Assembly (NCBI GenBank): GCA_037440525.1
Contig: JBBITW010000037.1
Span: forward strand, 1 to 24,505
Source: JBBITW01 sp037440525
Lineage (GTDB): Bacteria; Desulfobacterota; BSN033; UBA1163
DNA length: 24,505 nucleotides
Direction: 5' to 3'
A program made the translations under genes and the position numbers. The notes under the pieces are model-generated. The model saw nothing but the letters and a program-made list of their open reading frames with translations, had not been told where the DNA came from and ran no database searches. This document shows positions 15,522 through 24,408 of the stretch, piece after piece (within the stretch, counting starts at the first letter, position 1; every line of letters begins with the position of its first letter).

Positions 15522-16589
15522 ATGGAAGAGAAGAGATTTCAACCCAAGAAGCTTACCTTATCCCATACGAAACAGGAGATGCTTGAGGCATATAATGCTG
15601 TTTTGAAACAACTCGAAGCCCAGAGAGAGGCAGAGATAAAACCAGAAAAGCGAATTGAAGAGAAAAAGGCAAGGGAGGTGATTCAGATTGCAGAATCTTT
15701 ATCAACAGAGGGGGTTTCGAAGGAGATCAGCAGTCTTAAGATAGAGATATCTAAGATACTGGCTCAGATTTCTGATCGTCTGGAGGAAGAGGTCAACAAG
15801 TTTAAAGCCATTCAGAATGCGATTGTATTAAAGGAGAAGGAGCTCCAGGAGCTTTACGAGATTGAGCGGTCTGCTGTAACCTTAGCCGCTTTGATTGAGT
15901 CTCAGAATCAGAAACGACAGGCATTTGAGATTGAGATGGCTGAGAAGAGAGAAGCCTTAACTCAGGAGATTGAAGCCCTTCGAAAACAGAGAGAAGAAGA
16001 GAAGAAGAGATATGATGAGGAGATTAAAGAGCGTGATCTCATGGAGAAGAAGAGGCGAGAAAGGGAAAAGGAGGAGTATGAGTATTCATTTAAGAGGGAG
16101 CAGAAATTAGCAAAGGACAGATTTGAGGATGAGAAGTCAAAGCTTGAAAGGGAGATTCAAATTAAAAGAGAGGAGATGGAGAGGGAGTTGAGTGAGAGGG
16201 AGAAGGCGATTGCTGGGAAGGAGGAGGAATTAAATGAATTAAGAAAGAGGGTTAATGCCTTTCCTAAAGAATTGGAGACATCTATCAACAAGGCCGTCAA
16301 AGAGACAACAGATAGGCTTAATTTAGAAGCGAAGAATAGGGAAGAGTTGATGAGGAAGGAGTTTATTGGGGAGCGAAACGTTCTTACAACCAGGATAGAA
16401 TCTCTTGAAAAGATTGTAAAGGAACAGAGCGAACATATTTCCAGACTGACCCAGCAGCTGGAAAAGGCCTATCAGCAGGTTCAGGAGATTGCCGTTAAAA
16501 CAATAGAAGGTTCTGCAACAGCTAAATCCATTACAAATCTCCAGCAATGGATGGCAGAACAAATAAGAAAATCCCCTCAGGAGAAGTGA
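15522..16589 (+). CDS. Coiled-coil protein of unknown function
   Basis: The protein has about 355 residues, strongly charged and rich in Glu, Lys and Arg, with no signal peptide and no transmembrane segment, so it is probably cytoplasmic. Residues about 10-30 form a short N-terminal segment (KKLTLSHTKQEMLEAYNAVL). From about 65 to 245 a long heptad-like coiled coil runs, interrupted near ELYEIERSAVTLAALIESQ. A break at about 246 (NAFPKEL) is followed by a second helical segment to about 325 and a tail (SITNLQQWMAEQIRK). AGGAG at 15508-15512 fits the ATG at 15522 (9-base spacing) better than the ATG at 15516 (3 bases). I do not recognise a named family. It stands alone between repeat-filled gaps. 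Confidence 0.8.
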   Translation: MEEKRFQPKKLTLSHTKQEMLEAYNAVLKQLEAQREAEIKPEKRIEEKKAREVIQIAESLSTEGVSKEISSLKIEISKILAQISDRLEEEVNKFKAIQNAIVLKEKELQELYEIERSAVTLAALIESQNQKRQAFEIEMAEKREALTQEIEALRKQREEEKKRYDEEIKERDLMEKKRREREKEEYEYSFKREQKLAKDRFEDEKSKLEREIQIKREEMERELSEREKAIAGKEEELNELRKRVNAFPKELETSINKAVKETTDRLNLEAKNREELMRKEFIGERNVLTTRIESLEKIVKEQSEHISRLTQQLEKAYQQVQEIAVKTIEGSATAKSITNLQQWMAEQIRKSPQEK

Positions 16590-16665
16590 GTCGGTGAGGT
16601 AGAATCTTCATATAGTAGCCCAAGGTGAGCAATTTTTTATAAAAAGCCTTACTTGATGCGGGGGA

Positions 16666-16743
16666 CGTGGCAATCCGACGAAGTCATTGCGAGCCCGCAG
16701 GGCGTGGCAATCTCATAGATTCCTCGCTCCGCTCGGAATGACA
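16666..16743 (+). repeat. Dispersed inverted repeat (GTCATTGCGAGC / GCTCGGAATGAC type)
   Basis: GTCATTGCGAGC (16683-16694) and GCTCGGAATGAC (16731-16742) are inverted copies differing at one position, bounding a 60-bp unit. The string CGTGGCAATC occurs twice (16666-16675 and 16703-16712). The right arm, starting ATAGATTCCTCGCT at 16715, recurs almost unchanged at 24463-24491. Repeats of this type are seen widely in bacterial genomes and metagenome assemblies as non-coding dispersed units. It lies in the 16590-17025 gap, which otherwise holds only the repeats listed next. Confidence 0.7.
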
Positions 16744-16870
16744 ATGTGGTAAAGATTGCTTCCCTGCCTACCTCAGGAGATGACAATTCAGCCATAGGCT
16801 GATCCACTTTGGGCAGACAAGAATAGCTCGATTTAGATTTTAGTAGATAATATGCTTCTAACTATCATAA

Positions 16871-16950
16871 TAACCCCACCTTGCCTCCCCTTATTTTAAG
16901 GTAACCTCATTTTTACTCCCCTTATTTTAAGGGGAGGTATGGAGGGGTTA
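16871..16950 (+). repeat. Nested palindromic repeat before mfd
   Basis: The core CTCCCCTTA (16916-16924), TTT, TAAGGGGAG (16928-16936) is a perfect 9-bp stem. It is surrounded by an outer inverted pair, TAACCCCACC at 16871-16880 against GGAGGGGTTA at 16941-16950. CTCCCCTTATTTTAAGG also occurs as a direct repeat at 16885-16901 and 16916-16932. No U tract follows on either strand, so I do not call it a terminator. It is a fold-back intergenic repeat. Confidence 0.65.
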
Positions 16951-16959
16951 ATTCAGGAC

Positions 16960-16975
16960 CTTTTCAGAAATCTCT
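16960..16975 (+). repeat. Isolated end of the MITE-like element
   Basis: CTTTTCAGAAATCTCT matches the right end of the element at 1850-1867 except for one missing T in the T run, and resembles the right end of the 14279-14400 copy. No matching left end is visible upstream within the gap. It may be a solo end or the terminus of a larger composite with the palindrome at 16871-16950. Confidence 0.45.
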
Positions 16976-17025
16976 CTTCTTTGTCTTGACACTTCTTAGG
17001 ATTCATAGAAAAATTAATTAATGAA

Positions 17026-20000
17026 ATGAAGGAAGAAACATATTCTTTTAAACAATGGTTTGCCTCAAAACCGTGGGAGAAATGGCGAAGGATTGGAGTT
17101 GTTGATATAGGAGGTTCTTTTGGAGCCTATTTCGTCTTTAGGTTAAGAGAAAAGATAGAAGGTCAATTTTTAATTATTCTCCCAAGCCTTCAGGATGGAG
17201 AGGCTTTCTTTGAAGACCTCAAATTTTTTAAAAATGATATAGAGGGGAATCTTTATCTATTTCCTGAATCACAAAACCTTCCATATGATGGCATCCCACC
17301 TCACCCAGAAATATTAGTCAAGAGAATCAGTGCCCTCTACAATCTCTTAAAAAATGGGAATTTGACCATCGTCTCGACGATAAAAGCACTGATGCAAAAG
17401 GTTATTTCCCCATCTCGGCTGAAGGAGTCGACCTTTTCTCTTTTTTTAGGAGAAGAGGTGGAGCGTGATCAGTTGGTCAATTTTCTTAACACGAATGGAT
17501 ATATTTTGACAAAGATCGTCGAAGAGAGAGGAGATTATAGCCTGAGAGGATCGATCATAGATATATACTCACCTCTTTATGAAGATCCTCTTAGACTTGA
17601 ATTTGATGGAGACCATTTATTATCCATTCGCCGATTCGATCCTGAGACCCAGCGCTCGATAATTGATGGCTCACTCGAAGAGGTCATTCTTCTTACAATG
17701 AGGGATACAACAAAATCTATTTCTGATGAGCCAATGGTTACATTAATGGACTATCTCAAAGAGGATGGAGTGATTTTTATTTGTGAAAGGGATGAAGCCA
17801 TAAGAGTCTCTGAAGACTATAATAAATTGATTCAAAGAAGTTATGAAAAGGTCTGTAGAGAGAGGGATTCTATCCTGCCCGTTGAAACCATTTACATTGA
17901 CTCCGAAGACCTCTTCAATCAGTTCGAGAGATTTAGAATCTTTTTTCTTGAAAGAGGTCCCATCCCTCCTCTTCAATGTGATGAATTTATCAGATCCAGC
18001 ACAGAAGGAAATGAGGATCTACAAAGGGAGATAAAGGCGCTTTTATCAGTTAAGAGAGATTACTCTGGGGCCTCTCCCTTTTCCATATTTTTAAAGAGGC
18101 TTCATGAGTGGGAGGAGAAGGGATTCAGGATATTCATTGTTTCTCATACAACACAGCAGGCTAATAGATTGATGGATATATTTCTCCACTATGGAGTGAA
18201 ATGTTATCTTGCAGGAGAGAAGGGATTTCATGAGGCGATGGACTATGAAAACGATGCTCCATTACTTCTGATAGGCTCTCTTTATTCAGGATTTAAGAAC
18301 CCTGAAGAAAAATGGATTCTCCTAACTGAAGAGGAGATCTTTGGTGAAAGGAGAAGATTAAAGGGGCAAAGGATCAGAAGGACAGTAGCAAAGGATAAAG
18401 AGGCCATTCTTTCCTCATACCATGAACTTCAAGAAAATAATTTTATTGTTCATTCAGATTATGGATTGGGTATTTATAGAGGGTTAAGGCATTTGAAGAT
18501 TGGGGGAGTTGCAAATGATTACCTTCTATTAGAATATCTCGACGGAGATAAACTCTATTTGCCTGTTGATAGACTCAACTTGATCCAGCGTTACATTGGA
18601 GGGGACGGAAGGGAACCGAGGCTTGACAAATTGGGTGGGCGATCATGGGAGAGAAGAAAGAAGAGGGTAAAGGCTGCCCTCTCTGAGATAGTTAAGGAAC
18701 TTATCGATCTCTATGCAGAGCGTCAGGCATTGAAAGGCATAAGCTTTTCCCCTCCTGATCAATATTACAGAGAGTTTGAGGCTACATTTGAATATGAAGA
18801 GACACCTGATCAGGCTAAGGCCATCGCGGAGGTGATGGAAGATATGGGAAATCCGAAACCCATGGATCGTCTGATCTGCGGGGATGTTGGATATGGGAAA
18901 ACTGAGGTGGCGATAAGGGCAGCATATCGTGCTGTAATGGATGGGAAACAGGTTGCCATTCTTGTTCCAACCACTGTTCTTGCCCAACAACACTATCAGA
19001 CATTCATAGATCGCTTTAAGAACTATCCTGTCTCGATTGAAGTATTGAGTAGGTTTAAAACCCAACAGGATCAAAAGGGGATTTTACAGCGGTTAAGTGA
19101 AGGGAAGGTAGATATTATTATAGGAACACACAGGCTTCTCCAAAAGGATGTGGTTTTTCATGATCTGGGGCTTGTCGTTGTTGATGAGGAACATAGATTT
19201 GGAGTACTTCAAAAGGAGAAGTTGAAACAGATGCGGAGGCTTGTGGATGTGATGACAATGACAGCCACTCCCATCCCGAGGACACTTCAAATGGCCCTCT
19301 CAGGGATTCGAGATCTCAGCCTCATTCAAACTCCTCCTGAAAATCGTCTTTCTATTCGAACCTTCGTAATTCGTTACGACGATGAGATTGTCGAAGATGC
19401 TATCAGAAAAGAAATCTTGCGGGGAGGTCAGGTTTTTTTTGTTCATCACCGAGTTCAAGATATCTATGCCATGGCCAATCATTTGAAAAAACTTATCCCA
19501 GAGGCCTCCCTGGCAATAGCCCATGGTCAAATGAGGGAGGGAGAGCTTGAAAGGGTGATGTACAGGTTCGTGAAAAAGGAATACAATGTATTGGTTTGTA
19601 CGAGTATCATTGAGTCAGGTTTAGATATCCCTACAGCCAATACAATTCTCATCAATCATGCAGAGAATTTCGGTCTTGCTGACCTCTATCAACTAAGAGG
19701 TCGTGTGGGTAGAGGAAATGAGCAGGCCTATGCCTATCTCCTTATACCTTCAGATCTAACCCTATCGAGAGATCAGGTTAGAAGGCTCAGGGCTATTCAG
19801 GAGCTAAGTGAATTGGGATCGGGGTTCAGGCTTGCCCTTCAGGATTTGGAGATTCGAGGGGCTGGAAATTTCTTTGGACCATCGCAATCCGGTCACATAG
19901 CCTCAGTAGGATTGGAACTTTATAGCCAATTGTTGGAGAAGGCCATATGTGAATTGAAGGGTGAAGAGATACTTGAAGAGATAACCCCAGAGATTCACTT

Positions 20001-20412
20001 TCACCTTCCTGCCTTCATCCCTGAAAGCTATATAGAGGATCAGACAGAACGTTTAAACCTCTATAGGAGGCTTTCCTTCTGCCGTTCTGATGAATCCGTT
20101 GAGATGATTCGAGAGGAACTAATCGACAGGTTTGGAAGGATTCCCGAAGAAGTGGATCGCCTCCTTGAAGTCATAAAGGTGAAGATTATATTAACAAAAT
20201 TATCCATCCAAAAGTTCGAGGAGACCTCATCCCGATTGATCCTCACATTTGATGAAAAGACAAAGGTTTCACCACAAAAGGTACTCGATTTAATAACACG
20301 CGGAGAGGGGAGGTATCGATTGACTCCGGACTCGAGGTTAATCATCGAATGGCCCGAGCTTAAGAAAAATCCCTTTGGTGAAACGAGAAAGTTATTGCAA
20401 GCATTGGTTTGA
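17026..20412 (+). CDS. mfd: Transcription-repair coupling factor Mfd
   Basis: This 1128-residue protein has full-length Mfd architecture. The N-terminal UvrB-like region (about 1-330) includes VERDQLVNFLNTNGY and the RGSIIDIYSP motif. The RNA-polymerase-interacting domain (about 470-570) has NFIVHSDYGLGIYRGL and YLPVDRLNLIQRYIG. The RecG-like translocase has Walker A GDVGYGKTEVA with Lys625, DEEH at 720-723, TATPIPRTL, and GRVGRGNEQAYAYLL. After it comes the TRG region IRGAGNFFGPSQSGH and the C-terminal TRCF domain. Mfd pushes stalled RNA polymerase off damaged DNA and recruits UvrA. The ATG at 17026 has no clear Shine-Dalgarno; the previous ATG (17021) hits a stop at once. It leads the downstream gene run. 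Confidence 0.97.
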   Translation: MKEETYSFKQWFASKPWEKWRRIGVVDIGGSFGAYFVFRLREKIEGQFLIILPSLQDGEAFFEDLKFFKNDIEGNLYLFPESQNLPYDGIPPHPEILVKRISALYNLLKNGNLTIVSTIKALMQKVISPSRLKESTFSLFLGEEVERDQLVNFLNTNGYILTKIVEERGDYSLRGSIIDIYSPLYEDPLRLEFDGDHLLSIRRFDPETQRSIIDGSLEEVILLTMRDTTKSISDEPMVTLMDYLKEDGVIFICERDEAIRVSEDYNKLIQRSYEKVCRERDSILPVETIYIDSEDLFNQFERFRIFFLERGPIPPLQCDEFIRSSTEGNEDLQREIKALLSVKRDYSGASPFSIFLKRLHEWEEKGFRIFIVSHTTQQANRLMDIFLHYGVKCYLAGEKGFHEAMDYENDAPLLLIGSLYSGFKNPEEKWILLTEEEIFGERRRLKGQRIRRTVAKDKEAILSSYHELQENNFIVHSDYGLGIYRGLRHLKIGGVANDYLLLEYLDGDKLYLPVDRLNLIQRYIGGDGREPRLDKLGGRSWERRKKRVKAALSEIVKELIDLYAERQALKGISFSPPDQYYREFEATFEYEETPDQAKAIAEVMEDMGNPKPMDRLICGDVGYGKTEVAIRAAYRAVMDGKQVAILVPTTVLAQQHYQTFIDRFKNYPVSIEVLSRFKTQQDQKGILQRLSEGKVDIIIGTHRLLQKDVVFHDLGLVVVDEEHRFGVLQKEKLKQMRRLVDVMTMTATPIPRTLQMALSGIRDLSLIQTPPENRLSIRTFVIRYDDEIVEDAIRKEILRGGQVFFVHHRVQDIYAMANHLKKLIPEASLAIAHGQMREGELERVMYRFVKKEYNVLVCTSIIESGLDIPTANTILINHAENFGLADLYQLRGRVGRGNEQAYAYLLIPSDLTLSRDQVRRLRAIQELSELGSGFRLALQDLEIRGAGNFFGPSQSGHIASVGLELYSQLLEKAICELKGEEILEEITPEIHFHLPAFIPESYIEDQTERLNLYRRLSFCRSDESVEMIREELIDRFGRIPEEVDRLLEVIKVKIILTKLSIQKFEETSSRLILTFDEKTKVSPQKVLDLITRGEGRYRLTPDSRLIIEWPELKKNPFGETRKLLQALV

Positions 20413-20463
20413 TATGATATTTTGATTGAAAATAAACTATTTAAACTATTGGTGGAGGAGATA

Positions 20464-21366
20464 ATGAAAAATATACTGATCTTCCTTATTATCCTATCTT
20501 CCTTTTTCTCTTTAGTTTCAAATTGTAAAAGATCACAGGGGGATAGATTTCGGGAAAACGAACTGGTAAGGATTAATGATGTTTCTATTACCATTGAGGA
20601 GTTTCGTGAAATGTCAGAAAGACAGCCTATCGAAGGCAAGATGAGATTATTAAATGAAAAGGGATTGAGGGATTTTCTTGAAAATTATATCATCACACGA
20701 GAAATACTTTATCAGGAAGGGAAGAAGAAGGGTTTTGACAGGAATAAAGAGATCTTGAGGAAGGTTGAGGACTTCAAAAGGGCGATGGTTATTGATGCAC
20801 TTTTGGAGGAGGCCTTGAAGGAGAAAAGTGAGATTACAGAGGAGGAAATCCAAAGATATTATAAAGAGAATGAATCACTCTTTAGCGAACCTCTTGAAAT
20901 AAAGATTCGCCATATATTTGTGACCTCAGAACCTGTTTTAAAGGAGGTTTTGACAAAACTTTCCAAGGGGGAGAGTTTCGAAAAATTGGCATCCCAATAC
21001 AATGTCGACAGAACCCGTGAGGATGGAGGAAATCTTGGTTATATAAGAAGGGGACAACTTGCTCCTTCATTCGCCCAATTTGAAGAGGCTGCGTTCTCCC
21101 TCAAAAGAAAGGGTGATACAAGCGATGTTGTGCGAACACCCTATGGATATCACATTATTCGTTTGGAAGATATGAGGGGTACCACAAAGAGACCTTTGAA
21201 TCAGGTAAGAGAGAAGATCCACCTCTTTCTTCAAACAAAAAAGAGACAGGATGCCTATCTGGAATATGTGAAGGAGGTAAAGTCAAAAGCCAAAATTATG
21301 ATTAATGAGAAGTTATGGTCGAAGGAGGAAGAGAAAGAGTCAAAGACTAAAGAAGAGAAGAAATGA
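20464..21366 (+). CDS. Parvulin-type peptidyl-prolyl isomerase, probable lipoprotein
   Basis: The ATG at 20464 has GGAGGAG at 20454-20460; a TTG at 20422 is rejected because the signal peptide starts at MKNILIFLIILSSFF. The hydrophobic segment ends at Cys21 (LVSNC), which looks like a lipobox although Asn at -1 is unusual. The protein is 300 residues long. A SurA-N-like helical region is followed by one parvulin (PpiC) domain, about residues 146-240: IRHIFVTSE, GESFEKLASQY, GGNLGYIRRGQLAPSF, YGYHIIRLED. The C-terminal tail is highly charged. The protein should act as a folding chaperone or isomerase in the periplasm, tethered to a membrane. Its stop overlaps the next start by 4 bp (ATGA), so the two are co-translated. 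Confidence 0.88.
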   Translation: MKNILIFLIILSSFFSLVSNCKRSQGDRFRENELVRINDVSITIEEFREMSERQPIEGKMRLLNEKGLRDFLENYIITREILYQEGKKKGFDRNKEILRKVEDFKRAMVIDALLEEALKEKSEITEEEIQRYYKENESLFSEPLEIKIRHIFVTSEPVLKEVLTKLSKGESFEKLASQYNVDRTREDGGNLGYIRRGQLAPSFAQFEEAAFSLKRKGDTSDVVRTPYGYHIIRLEDMRGTTKRPLNQVREKIHLFLQTKKRQDAYLEYVKEVKSKAKIMINEKLWSKEEEKESKTKEEKK

Positions 21367-22295
21367 AAAGAAAATTTTCAATTACCATCTCAATCATAAT
21401 TCCTTTTCTAATCTGGGGGTGTAATCATTTTGGAGGAGGTCTTTCCGAGGATGTAATCGCAGAGGTAAATGGGGAGGAGATTAAAGTTAAAGAATTTGAC
21501 CTCGAACTTAAAGATTTGATTTTAGGGAAAGAGATGGAGGTAAACAGGGAGCAGATAAAGGAACTCAGAAAGGCCTATCTTGACCAAGTTATTGAGAGGA
21601 GGCTGATTCTTCAGGAGGCGAAAAGAATCGGCATAGAGGTTTCGAGGGGGGAATTGGATCTTGCTATTGAGGAGATTAAAAAGGATTATTTAGAGGAAGA
21701 GCTGAGAGAGAAATTGCTTCTGAAAGGGATAAATTTAGAGCAGTGGAAGATTAATTTGGAAGAGAGATTATTAGCAGAAAAGATGATCCAAAGGGCCCGC
21801 AGATATGAGGGGAAAATTGATGAGAGGGAGATTTTGGAGTATTATGAAACCCATAGAACATCATTTCAGATACCACTACGGGTTAGGGTTCGACAGATTG
21901 TAGTTTCTGATGAGCAAGAAGCGTTAAATATTTTAAGACAATTAAAAAAGGGAGCCAAATTTGAGAAGATAGCTAAGGAGAAATCCTTAGGACCCGAAAG
22001 GATTTATGGTGGAGATCTGGGCTATTTCAGCCAAGGGGAAAAGCCTTCGCAGTTTGATCATGTCTTTGGTATGGAGGTTGGGAGTATCAGTAAAGTAGTA
22101 AAAAGTCCATATGGATATCACATATTCAAACTGGAAGAGAGGATTGAATCCCGTCAGATTCCCTTTCAAGAGGCAAGATCAAGAATTATAGAGGAGCTTC
22201 TTCAAAGGAAAGGGGAAAAGAAGTATGAAGAATGGTTGAGAGGAATAAAAGGAAAGGCAAAGATCAAGATAAATAAAAAATGGTTTAGATCATAG
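21363..22295 (+). CDS. Second parvulin-type peptidyl-prolyl isomerase, lipoprotein
   Basis: This 310-residue protein starts with MKRKFSITISIIIPFLIWGC; the LIWGC lipobox predicts lipid attachment at Cys20. A SurA-N-like helical chaperone region (VNGEEIKVKEFDLELKD, YLDQVIERRLILQEAKRIG) precedes one parvulin domain at about 173-260 (VRVRQIVVSDEQEA, GGDLGYFSQGEKPSQF, SPYGYHIFKLEE). It shares domain order with the gene before and with SurA after, which suggests tandem duplication and divergence. The start overlaps the previous stop (ATGA). It is PrsA/PpiC-like; client specificity cannot be read from the sequence. Confidence 0.9.
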   Translation: MKRKFSITISIIIPFLIWGCNHFGGGLSEDVIAEVNGEEIKVKEFDLELKDLILGKEMEVNREQIKELRKAYLDQVIERRLILQEAKRIGIEVSRGELDLAIEEIKKDYLEEELREKLLLKGINLEQWKINLEERLLAEKMIQRARRYEGKIDEREILEYYETHRTSFQIPLRVRVRQIVVSDEQEALNILRQLKKGAKFEKIAKEKSLGPERIYGGDLGYFSQGEKPSQFDHVFGMEVGSISKVVKSPYGYHIFKLEERIESRQIPFQEARSRIIEELLQRKGEKKYEEWLRGIKGKAKIKINKKWFRS

Positions 22296-22308
22296 GGGTG
22301 AAATAAAT

Positions 22309-23277
22309 ATGAAAAAACTTTTTCTTTTAACTGTGTTTGGACTTATATCATATATCTCTGGGCCACTGCCTATAAGTTATGCAGTGGTTGAACGTATTGC
22401 TGCCATCGTGAACCAGGAGATTATTACATTCTCAGAGATTGAAAAGTCAATGGCTCTTCTTAAAGAAGAGATAAAGGTAGTGGATCGCTTAGAGAAGAAA
22501 GAACGTATTAATGACCTTTCAAGAAAGATCCTTGAGAGATTGGTTGAGGAGAAGCTACTCGATCAGGAGGCAAAGAAGGCAGGGCTAAAGGCCACAGATA
22601 AAGAAGTAGATGGAGCAGTAGAAGAAATAAGAAAAAGAAATAATTTAACTAATGAAGAGTTAAATAAGGTTCTGGAAAATGAAGGTTTAACCATGGAGAA
22701 GTTTAGGGAACAGCTTGCCAAGAGGATTCAACGTGTGAAATTAATAAACATGGCTGTAAAGGTAGAGCCAAATCTCGGAGATAAAGAACTGAGAGAATTT
22801 TATGAAAGGAATATAAATCGCTATCGAACAGCTGAAACCTTCAGGATAAGCCATATACTTTTTTCAATTCCAAAGGAGGCTAATGCTGAAAAGGTTGAGG
22901 AGATTAAGAGAAAATGTAGAGATGTTTTAAAAAAGATAAAAGGGGGAGAGGATTTTGGGGAGATGGCCTTATTATATTCTGACGATCCATCAAAAATGGA
23001 AAAGGGAGACCTCGGTTTTTTCAAAAAGGGCGAACTCCTCCCTGCACTGGAGAAAGAGGCGATTCGCTTAAAGGTTGGAGAGGTAAGCGGGATCATTCGG
23101 ACAGATTTCGGTTTCCATATTATAAAACTTCTTGAGCGGAAGGGTGGAGATTCTCCTCCATTTGATGAAATTAAAAATAGGGTTCAGGTAGACTATTATA
23201 ACGAAGAGTTTGAAAAGGCAGTCAGGCAATATATAAATAAGCTAAGAGAGAAATCTGTTATCGAAATTAAATTATAA
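22309..23277 (+). CDS. surA: Periplasmic chaperone/isomerase SurA
   Basis: The 322-residue protein has a Sec signal peptide, with likely cleavage after Ala25 (ISYA|VVERI) and no lipobox. AAIVNQEIITFSEIEKS is the classic start of the SurA N-domain. Only one parvulin domain is present (about 175-278: FRISHILFSIPKEA, KGDLGFFKKGELLPAL, DFGFHIIKLLER), compared with two in E. coli SurA; single-parvulin forms are common outside Gammaproteobacteria. It should escort unfolded outer-membrane proteins, which implies a diderm cell. GGGGTGA precedes the ATG at 22309. The adjacent pdxA matches the surA-pdxA pairing known from many Proteobacteria and supports the SurA name over a generic PpiC. Confidence 0.9.
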   Translation: MKKLFLLTVFGLISYISGPLPISYAVVERIAAIVNQEIITFSEIEKSMALLKEEIKVVDRLEKKERINDLSRKILERLVEEKLLDQEAKKAGLKATDKEVDGAVEEIRKRNNLTNEELNKVLENEGLTMEKFREQLAKRIQRVKLINMAVKVEPNLGDKELREFYERNINRYRTAETFRISHILFSIPKEANAEKVEEIKRKCRDVLKKIKGGEDFGEMALLYSDDPSKMEKGDLGFFKKGELLPALEKEAIRLKVGEVSGIIRTDFGFHIIKLLERKGGDSPPFDEIKNRVQVDYYNEEFEKAVRQYINKLREKSVIEIKL

Positions 23278-23299
23278 CTAAAAACAATTATCCAGAATT

Positions 23300-24304
23300 A
23301 TGTATCTTCCTTTTATTGGAATTACAATGGGTGATCCAACTGGAATCGGGCCAGAAATCATTGTAAAGGCCCTATCAGAGGAAGAGTTATTTAAGAACTG
23401 TAGACCTTTGGTATTTGGTGATCCAGGGGCCCTCTCAAATGTGATTGAGATTGAGAAATTACACGGCGAGATAGAAATTGTTACTAACCTTCCAGAAAAA
23501 GGCTTTCAACCTCATAAGATATTTCTCTTCCCCGTGACACAATTAAGTGGTCTAACCCTTAAGTTAGAAAGGCCTGATAAAGTATGTGGGGAGGCCATGG
23601 TAAAATATATCCTTGAGGCAGTAAGGTGGATAAATGATGGGAAGCTTGATGCGATCACAACATGTCCAATTAATAAGCAGGCTATAAACGAAGCAGGGTA
23701 TCCCTTTTCAGGCCATACAGAACTTCTCGCCCATCTTGCTCAGGTTTCATCGGTTGCTATGATGTTTATTGGAACAAGGTGGAAGATTGCCCTTCTTAGC
23801 ACACATTTACCACTGAGAGATGTTTCAAAATGGGTTAAAAAGGATCGAGTTCTTTCCATGATTCGCATGGTAGATGAGGGGATGAAGAGATATTTTGCGA
23901 TTGGACAGCCAAAGATAGCCATCCTCGGCCTTAATCCCCATTGTGGAGAAGATGGTCTTTTAGGTGATGAGGAAAAGAGGGAAATCATTCCGGCTATAAA
24001 GGAAGCAAGGGTTCAGGGAATAGATATCAACGGTCCTTTCCCTGCAGACTCCTTCTTTGATATTTCAAAACCCTCATCTTTTGATATCGTCATTGCGATG
24101 TATCATGATCAAGGCCTCATACCTATAAAGATGCTCGATTTTAAAGAGGCTGTTAATTTTACCTTGGGATTGCCATTTATAAGAACATCAGTTGCACATG
24201 GAACAGGTTATGATATCTCACGAAAGGGTATGGCGGATCACAGAAATCTTTTAAATGCATTGATAGTAGCATCTAACTTAGTGAAAATAAAGAAAAATTT
24301 TTAA
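23300..24304 (+). CDS. pdxA: 4-hydroxythreonine-4-phosphate dehydrogenase PdxA
   Basis: This 334-residue protein contains ITMGDPTGIGPEI at the N-terminus, SGHTELLA (137-144), and the three metal-binding histidines His169 (STHLPL), His214 (LNPHCGEDG) and His269 (MYHDQGLIPIK), followed by VAHGTGYDISRKGMAD. It is full length. PdxA oxidises 4-phosphohydroxy-L-threonine with NAD(P)+ in the DXP-dependent route to pyridoxal phosphate. PdxA2-type homologues acting on other substrates exist, but the surA neighbour and complete motifs favour true PdxA. It starts 22 bp after surA with no clear Shine-Dalgarno and probably ends the transcript; no terminator hairpin is evident at 24305-24400. Confidence 0.95.
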   Translation: MYLPFIGITMGDPTGIGPEIIVKALSEEELFKNCRPLVFGDPGALSNVIEIEKLHGEIEIVTNLPEKGFQPHKIFLFPVTQLSGLTLKLERPDKVCGEAMVKYILEAVRWINDGKLDAITTCPINKQAINEAGYPFSGHTELLAHLAQVSSVAMMFIGTRWKIALLSTHLPLRDVSKWVKKDRVLSMIRMVDEGMKRYFAIGQPKIAILGLNPHCGEDGLLGDEEKREIIPAIKEARVQGIDINGPFPADSFFDISKPSSFDIVIAMYHDQGLIPIKMLDFKEAVNFTLGLPFIRTSVAHGTGYDISRKGMADHRNLLNALIVASNLVKIKKNF

Positions 24305-24408
24305 AACCTCTTTGGGATTGGATTGGCCGGCAATTAAACAAGCTATGCTATTTAAAATTTAAAAGTGCATCACTTCTGATCTCCTCTTCCCCTGAGGCTA
24401 TGTCATAA

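Noticed and set aside
16916..16936. Rho-independent terminator after the coiled-coil gene
   Set aside because: The stem is perfect, but there is no run of T after it in either direction and it is part of a repeat with nested palindromes. It lies 330 bp from the gene end.
16986..17011. Promoter for mfd: TTGACA at 16986 with TAGAAA at 17006
   Set aside because: The spacing is only 14 bases and no good -10 box exists at 16-18 bases, so the match is not convincing.
20061..20639. 192-codon open frame on the - strand across the end of mfd and the start of the first isomerase gene
   Set aside because: It lies antisense to two well-supported genes, has low-complexity Ser/Ile-rich sequence and no recognisable domain. 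It is a shadow of the coding frames.
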